A stretch of 64,000 bases of DNA from Flavobacteriales bacterium. Lineage in GTDB: Bacteria; Bacteroidota; Bacteroidia; Flavobacteriales_E; Vicingaceae. The notes under the pieces are model-generated. The model did not search any database. It was not told the DNA's origin and saw only the letters and a program-made list of their open reading frames with translations. The stretch spans positions 42,489-106,488 of the forward strand of contig JACJZD010000006.1 in the NCBI GenBank assembly GCA_020635795.1, written 5' to 3'. Below are positions 59,256 through 64,000 of the stretch, piece after piece; the stretch's first letter is position 1; each line of letters begins with the position of its first letter. The position numbers were made by a program, and so were the translations under genes.

Positions 59256-60464
59256 TTATAAATACTTCTTGGTTAAAACTCTTACAGGAAACCATGAAGC
59301 AATTATTCCAATACTTAATACAATAGCTGAAATACTAACAAAATCCATCCAATGTAGTTCAATAGGGTAAAAATCGACAATACCACCATTTAACCTCAAC
59401 AAACCAAATTCCATTTGTACCCAGCACAATAATGCTCCAAAAACCATTCCAGAAAAAGCGCCAAGTAAATTTATGAGCATACCTTCAGCAAAAAATAATT
59501 GTTGAATTAATCGATTATCGGCACCCATGGTTTTTAAAATCCATACATCTTCTTTTTTATCTAATATAAGCATGGTTAACGAACCTATTATGTTAAACGA
59601 AGCAATAACCAATATGAAGGATAAAATTAAAAAGGTAATCCATTTTTCAGTTTCGTTGGTTTTAAAAACCAATTCGTTAAGTTCATACCTTGTTTGAATC
59701 TTATACCCTTTACCAACAATGTGCTGTATGGCTAATTTTGCATTGTCCCAATTGGCATTTGGAGCTAATTTTAATTCAATAGAGGAAACTTGATTTTCTT
59801 TATCAAGCAATGTTCGAACAAAGGGAAGGGAGGCTAAAACATATTTATTATCAAAATCAGGACTGATGGAAAAAACACTTGAGGGGGTTGCATATTTTCG
59901 ACTAAATTCTTCGCCTGGGATAAAGTTTTTTGAATTGCCTTTTTTGGGGATGATTACACTTAATTCTTCCGAAAAACCTGGGTTAATATACAGTGATAAG
60001 TTGTCGGCAATACCATAACCTAAATTGATGTAATGCGTTGTTTCTTGATCCTTTTTGAATCCCCCTTCATACATCATCGTATCCAGCCCTGTCATTTGAT
60101 AAAAAGTAGATTCAACACCTTTTAAAGTGGCAACTGTTTGTTTTTCTCCATATTTAAAAAGGGCTACATCTTCGAGGTTTTCGGTTACAAAATTTACTTC
60201 TGATAAGGCTAGTAATTTTTCTTTTGGGAAAGTAGTTACATCAAATGTTTTTCCTGTAAGGGCAGTAATTTTAATATCTGGGTCGAATGAAGCGTAAAGC
60301 TGTTCTACCAAAGTTTGTAAACCATTAAATGCAGACAAAACAATTACTAAAGCCATAGTAGCAATACCAATGCCGCTTACCGAAATCCAAGAAATGATGT
60401 TAATAACGTGATGCGATTTTTTCGAAATCAGGTATCGTTTGGCTATGTAAAAAGGGAGGTTCAT
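59256..60464 (-). CDS. ABC transporter permease, FtsX/LolC-LolE family
   Basis: 402 residues, start ATG 60464 (TTG at 60473 is less likely). FYIAKRYLISKKSHHVINIISWISVSGIGIATMALVIVLSAFNGL is the LolC/E N-terminus, then a large periplasmic domain (~50-265), and three C-terminal helices (WITFLILSFILVIASFNIIGSL; LLGAFSGMVFGALLCW). LolC/E extract lipoproteins from the inner membrane; the ATPase LolD is not adjacent. The SPLHL-type gene order rbfA then permease is common in Bacteroidota. Confidence 0.88.
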   Translation of the reverse strand: MNLPFYIAKRYLISKKSHHVINIISWISVSGIGIATMALVIVLSAFNGLQTLVEQLYASFDPDIKITALTGKTFDVTTFPKEKLLALSEVNFVTENLEDVALFKYGEKQTVATLKGVESTFYQMTGLDTMMYEGGFKKDQETTHYINLGYGIADNLSLYINPGFSEELSVIIPKKGNSKNFIPGEEFSRKYATPSSVFSISPDFDNKYVLASLPFVRTLLDKENQVSSIELKLAPNANWDNAKLAIQHIVGKGYKIQTRYELNELVFKTNETEKWITFLILSFILVIASFNIIGSLTMLILDKKEDVWILKTMGADNRLIQQLFFAEGMLINLLGAFSGMVFGALLCWVQMEFGLLRLNGGIVDFYPIELHWMDFVSISAIVLSIGIIASWFPVRVLTKKYL

Positions 60465-60491
60465 TGTTTTCAAGTCTCAGTTTACAATCTT

Positions 60492-60513
60492 CGGACTTCC
60501 AACTTCAGTCTTC
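60492..60513. repeat. Intergenic copy of the GAAGT-rich repeat (family D)
   Basis: Reverse complement of the family D unit in the SerA-like gene (6613-6652); GACTTCCAACTTCAGTCTTC at the join of rbfA and the permease gene. It runs right up to the rbfA stop codon. Confidence 0.5.
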
Positions 60514-60855
60514 TCATAAATCTTTCATTGCCTCATCAAGTGCTTCGGCGTAGTCTATCGAATCATCTAAATAAAAAGCAATTTCTGGAGTAATCCGTAG
60601 TTGGTAACGAATTTTTTTACCAAGTTCTCCACGTACAGTTTTCGACAATAAATTAGCTTGTTTAATACATTCGGTAGGTTCTACCTCACCAAAAACACTT
60701 AAATACACTTTAGCAAAACTAAAATCAGGAGAAACTCTCACAACGGTAACGCTTACCATGGTATTTGGGAACCAACTTAACCCGTTTTGCTGAAAGATAG
60801 TGCTTAACTCTTTAAGCAATAATCGCGCAACCTTATTTTGTCTTACTGTACTCAT
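60514..60855 (-). CDS. rbfA: Ribosome-binding factor A
   Basis: Late 30S maturation factor that binds near the 5' helix of 16S rRNA. 113 residues: RQNKVARLLLKELSTIFQQN, VSVTVVRVSPDFSFAKVYLSVFG and IRYQLRITPEIAFYLDDSIDYAEALDEAM. KH-type II fold with the usual C-terminal IRKRLxLKxxPEL block. Predicted leaderless: the -7 element TATCTTTG (minus, 60867-60860) is 4 nt before the ATG. Confidence 0.95.
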   Translation of the reverse strand: MSTVRQNKVARLLLKELSTIFQQNGLSWFPNTMVSVTVVRVSPDFSFAKVYLSVFGEVEPTECIKQANLLSKTVRGELGKKIRYQLRITPEIAFYLDDSIDYAEALDEAMKDL

Positions 60856-60859
60856 GCAA

Positions 60860-60867
60860 CAAAGATA
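60860..60867 (-). promoter_or_regulatory. -7 element 4 nt before the rbfA start codon
   Basis: TATCTTTG (minus), then TTGC, then ATG (60855). Predicted leaderless transcript. Confidence 0.5.
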
Positions 60868-60934
60868 GTAAAAAACGAACGGTGAAACCTAAGGTTGTAA
60901 AACAGATATGAAAATAATAAAGGATGATGGAAAA

Positions 60935-62131
60935 TCAGTACAACAATTGATTAGGGTAGATTTCTAAATGCGTTTTTTTAATGTGTTTATACAACACTTC
61001 TTTTAACTCATCGGTATTAATTTTCTTGTATGCCGAAATGTACACCGTAGGATAAGTGTTTTTGCTCATCCACATTTTTTTCAAATCGTCTAATGAATAA
61101 TTTTCTCTTTTTACTGGAGTTAAATCATCCTCGTCTTTTTTCTCGTAAGTAAAAGCATCAATTTTATTAAACACCATAATCATGGGTTTATCCAAGGCTT
61201 TTAAATCGTTCAGGGTTTCGTTAACTACATTAATCTGGTCTTCAAAATTAGAGTGAGAAATATCTACTACATGCACCAAAACATCAGCTTCCTTTACCTC
61301 GTCTAATGTTGATTTAAAAGATTCTACCAAATGATGAGGTAATTTTCTAATAAATCCTACGGTATCAGTTAACAAAAAAGGTAAATTATCAATCACTACT
61401 TTTCTTATTGTAGTGTCTAATGTTGCAAACAATTTATTTTCAGCAAACACTTCAGATTTACTCAGCATATTCATTAAAGTAGATTTACCAACATTGGTAT
61501 AACCTACCAGTGCCACTCTAACCATTTGCGTACGCTGTTTACGTTGAGTAGATTTTTGTTTGTCAATCTCTTTTAAACGCTCTTTCAAAAGGGAAATCTT
61601 GTTTAAGATAATTCGTCTATCGGTTTCAATTTGTGTTTCTCCAGGACCACGCAAACCAATACCACCTTTTTGTCTCTCCAAGTGAGTCCACATTCTGGTT
61701 AAACGAGGCAATAAATATTGACATTGTGCCAATTCAACCTGTGTACGTGCGTTAGCGGTTTGAGCTCTACTGGCAAAAATATCTAATATTAAACTGCTTC
61801 TATCAAGCACTTTTACCTCAATAACTCGCTCAATATTTCTTGCTTGAGAAGGTGATAATTCATCATCAAAAATAACCACATGCACCTCGTTTTCTTGAAT
61901 GTAATTTAATATTTCTTGGAGTTTTCCTTTTCCAACAAAAGTTTTTGGATCGGGATGAGCTAATTTTTGAGTATACCGTTTTACTTCTTGAGCTCCAGCA
62001 GTTTCGGCTAAAAACGATAATTCATCTAAATATTCTTTTAGTTGAGCTTCGTCTTGGTTTTGAGTAATTACTCCAACCAACACCGCTTTTTCAACAATCG
62101 CCTCATTAGTTATGTGTAGTTTGTTTTTCAT
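60935..62131 (-). CDS. hflX: GTPase HflX
   Basis: 398 residues. N-terminal HflX domain (KRYTQKLAHPDPKTFVGKGKLQEI; HVVIFDDELSPSQARNIERV; VLDRSSLILDIFASRAQTANA), then RLWTHLERQKGG-type helical linker (MWTHLERQKGGIGLRGPGETQIE) and G domain with VALVGYTNVGKSTLMN (G1), LFATLDTT (G2), LLTDTVGFI (G3) and MVFNKIDAF (G4). Rescues and splits stalled ribosomes under stress. Two bases downstream of the 62134 gene, co-transcribed. Confidence 0.97.
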   Translation of the reverse strand: MKNKLHITNEAIVEKAVLVGVITQNQDEAQLKEYLDELSFLAETAGAQEVKRYTQKLAHPDPKTFVGKGKLQEILNYIQENEVHVVIFDDELSPSQARNIERVIEVKVLDRSSLILDIFASRAQTANARTQVELAQCQYLLPRLTRMWTHLERQKGGIGLRGPGETQIETDRRIILNKISLLKERLKEIDKQKSTQRKQRTQMVRVALVGYTNVGKSTLMNMLSKSEVFAENKLFATLDTTIRKVVIDNLPFLLTDTVGFIRKLPHHLVESFKSTLDEVKEADVLVHVVDISHSNFEDQINVVNETLNDLKALDKPMIMVFNKIDAFTYEKKDEDDLTPVKRENYSLDDLKKMWMSKNTYPTVYISAYKKINTDELKEVLYKHIKKTHLEIYPNQLLY

Positions 62132-62133
62132 TC

Positions 62134-62574
62134 TTAAAACATTCCTGCTCCTAGCATGTTTGGTTTAATTAGTCCTGCCCATAAAATTAAAATAAAAGCA
62201 ATGGTATAAAATATTGCTCCTTTTTTAAATTTTAGTTCGCTTGTTGCAGCTTTTTTCGACAAAACTCTCCCTAAAGTAATTAATACAATAGCAATTAACA
62301 TAGTAAAACCATGCTCAACAGCCCAAAAGCGTAAAGTAGCATCCTTCATGGCCTCGCCCATCGATACAATTTTATCACTAATAAAATACATCACAATTCC
62401 AAAAATTAACTGAAGATGTGTTACACTTAGCAACAATAAAGCAATCATATTGTCACCTTTGTTGTATTCTTTTTTTCCAAACCATCCTGCAAAAGATTTG
62501 AGTATTGCAATAACCAAAAAGATTATTACCAACCATCTGAAGCCCGAATGAGCGTGTAGCATTCCGTTATACAT
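62134..62574 (-). CDS. Four-helix membrane protein
   Basis: 146 residues from ATG 62574 (YNGMLHAHSGFRWLVIIFLV); an earlier start at 62631 would add 19 residues upstream of a -7 element and is rejected. Four hydrophobic helices; HAHSGFRW near the N-terminus and VTHLQLIFGIVMYFISD, VEHGFTMLIAIVLIT carry His residues at membrane edges, which might ligate heme or metal. Known only as an uncharacterised Bacteroidota family. Co-transcribed with hflX. Candidate -7 element TACTTTTG (minus, 62608-62601). Confidence 0.8.
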   Translation of the reverse strand: MYNGMLHAHSGFRWLVIIFLVIAILKSFAGWFGKKEYNKGDNMIALLLLSVTHLQLIFGIVMYFISDKIVSMGEAMKDATLRFWAVEHGFTMLIAIVLITLGRVLSKKAATSELKFKKGAIFYTIAFILILWAGLIKPNMLGAGMF

Positions 62575-62600
62575 AATATTATTTTTTAAGTTAGGTAGGG

Positions 62601-62608
62601 CAAAAGTA
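62601..62608 (-). promoter_or_regulatory. Candidate -7 element for the membrane protein/hflX unit
   Basis: TACTTTTG on the minus strand, 26 nt before the ATG at 62574. Confidence 0.45.
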
Positions 62609-62631
62609 CGTAAAAAGAGGTTGATTATCAT

Positions 62632-63000
62632 TTTTCAATAACCACACAACTATAAATTAATTACTGCCATGGTGTACTTATTTATTAATGAACTGATAAT
62701 AACTTCCACGATTTAACATGCTTTAAGTAAAACTACTTAAGTATAAATACCTACTAAAAATTCAGCATGAATACTGAGTTTAACTATTTGAAAAACAAGT
62801 AGTTATATTTATTTTTAATGAAAAAATGACTATTTTTACCAAGATTTAACAATCATTTTTTTGTTTGAATTATTTATATACCATTGTTTTAAAATTTACA
62901 GTAATTTTTTAAAAAGTGAAATAACCCAAACCCACTCTAACATACTGGGAATTTGTTTAACTTTATAAAACTTACAGCTTATGAAAAAAGCAAAATAAAA
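62632..63000. other. AT-rich gap before the truncated secreted protein gene
   Basis: About 370 nt, no ORF of note, no clear -7 element. A five-codon ATG-AAA-AAA-GCA-AAA-TAA micro-ORF (62981-62998) lies just before the next start; probably incidental. Confidence 0.5.
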
Positions 63001-64000
63001 AATGAAGCCTTTTAAAAATTACATATTAACCCTTTTGCTGATGTTGGTGTTTGCCAATGGTAATGCTCAGATATTATACGCTAGAGCTTTTGGAACCGCT
63101 GGTTGGGACACAGCAGATGATATTATTATTGGTTCAGACTCTAACTATGTAATGCTTGGTAGTCAATATAAAAATCTTTACATCGCAAAAGCTGATACAA
63201 TCGGTCAATTAATTTGGGAAAAATCTTATCCTGTTGATAGTATTTTATTATACCCCAGTTCTATCTGTGAAATTGGAGATTCATCTTATGTTATGGCTGG
63301 AAATTATCAAAATGCAGGCTTTTTACTAAAAGTAAATATAATTGGTGACTCTTTGTTTAGCAACACAGATACCACAATAGTTGGCAGTAACGTAAGCAAT
63401 TTAAGAGTTGCCCCCGATGGTAATTTATTAGCTCTGGTTACACATAATGGTAAAGTTAATTTGGTTAAATTCGATAACAATTTGAATGTTGTTAATACCA
63501 TGAATAACATAACCCCAGCCATAAAAGGTATAGAGGTGGTTAATGCTAAAATTTATCTCCTAAAAAGAGACAGTATTGATAATTTTTTAATTGTTAATAA
63601 CGATTTTAATCTAATTGATACGGTTACAGTACCTCTTAAATTTCCAATTCACTTTAAAAAATCATTTGACAAAACGGAGTTAATAATTGAGGGAACTTTT
63701 ACGAATTATTTTTATAGTTTAAGAAAGAGAATTTTTACCGATTTATTTGGCAATGTAATTTCATCATGTGATTCTATAGAACCTCTTTATAATGATTTTG
63801 AGCCTATAAATAATAATAACGAATCAATACTCATGGGGTATTATTATAGTACTACGTGGGGGCAGGATTTTCGGTTGTATTTTACCGATGATTGTGGGCA
63901 AATAGTACATGATACTATTTTATACCGGGGCGGGAGTTTTAGCGACCCTTGGCGTGATGAGTTTTGGGTTAAGTTATTGGTTGACCAAAACGGAAACTAC
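63001..64000 (+). CDS. Secreted protein, 3' truncated by the window
   Basis: Open reading frame from ATG 63001 to the window edge with no stop, at least 333 residues. Signal peptide KPFKNYILTLLLMLVFANGNAQ, cleavage after NAQ. The mature chain opens ILYARAFGTAGWDTADDIII and continues in short beta-strand repeats (NYVMLGSQYKNLYIAKADTIGQLIWEKSYP) like the Bacteroidota delta-60/beta-propeller secreted proteins that carry a C-terminal type IX secretion sorting domain. The C-terminus is outside the window, so the sorting domain cannot be checked. Confidence 0.75.

Noticed and set aside
62981..62998. Five-codon ORF before the last gene as a leader peptide
   Set aside because: Too short and without any feature such as regulated codons; probably incidental.
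1..64000. tRNA, rRNA, phage or insertion-sequence genes
   Set aside because: I looked for tRNA arm patterns, rRNA-like GC blocks, transposases and phage structural genes and saw none.

Overview
This 64-kb window is ordinary chromosome of a low-GC Bacteroidota bacterium, most likely a Flavobacteriia/Flavobacteriales-type organism. The evidence is AT-rich DNA; many promoters of the TAnnTTTG (-7) type; PD40/TPR outer-envelope proteins; an HU-CCDC81/SPOR protein; DUF3127; c-di-AMP cyclase CdaA; many short lipoproteins; and Bacteroidota-style dispersed palindromes in the gaps. I see no rRNA, tRNA, CRISPR array, prophage or transposase. The first gene (MarC) and the last gene (a large secreted protein) are cut by the window edges.

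Layout. 1-8.4 kb: MarC end, RNase HI, a class I/II aminotransferase, a duplicated PD40/TPR envelope protein, an omega-amidase-type nitrilase, a SerA-like dehydrogenase and a polytopic membrane protein. 8.4-14.2 kb: HU/SPOR protein, a lipoprotein, thymidylate synthase with an HsdR-N-like protein, a second polytopic membrane protein and a second PD40 protein; the last two converge on a 30-bp palindrome. 14.3-21.1 kb: CdaA, SLC13 transporter, DUF3127 protein, a membrane-tethered winged-helix regulator, and a group of small accessory genes, one framed like an integron cassette. 21.2-25.6 kb: AddA-like helicase-nuclease and MiaA. 25.7-29.4 kb: a copper-type operon (Cys-containing small protein, predicted beta-barrel, MbnP-like lipoprotein, MbnH-like di-heme protein, small ORF). 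29.4-40.6 kb: UspA, SurE, LpxB, QueA, S23-like four-helix protein, IspD, amidohydrolase, O-antigen-ligase-like protein, S41 protease, YidD, RnpA. 40.8-48.6 kb: AAA/DUF4143 ATPase, PolA, two exported proteins, GlyRS, DinB. 48.7-59.0 kb: sulfur and methionine assimilation. 59-64 kb: LolC/E-type permease, RbfA, HflX, a membrane protein and the truncated secreted protein.

The most striking region is 49.49-58.97 kb. A promoter (TTG-N18-TACATTTG) leads into a SAM-I-clan (S-box-like) riboswitch. It is followed by an unlisted 41-codon ORF ending in a run of Cys codons (CCMCCCIC), then two hairpins, then a nine- or ten-gene operon: metX, hom, siroheme sulfite reductase, SUMT, Met8-type siroheme enzyme, cysH, two YeeE/YedE halves, OsmC, and a Cys/Met-metabolism PLP enzyme. 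This looks like stacked control by SAM and by cysteine supply (poly-Cys leader-peptide attenuation).

Other noteworthy patterns: (i) short palindromic intergenic repeats appear to have inserted in frame inside conserved genes (polA, the nitrilase twice, the SerA-like gene); (ii) five genes have a TAnnTTTG element exactly 4 nt before the start codon, implying leaderless transcripts; (iii) a MITE-like element has perfect 21-bp terminal inverted repeats; (iv) two convergent genes encode the same LKQD C-terminus from one perfect palindrome.
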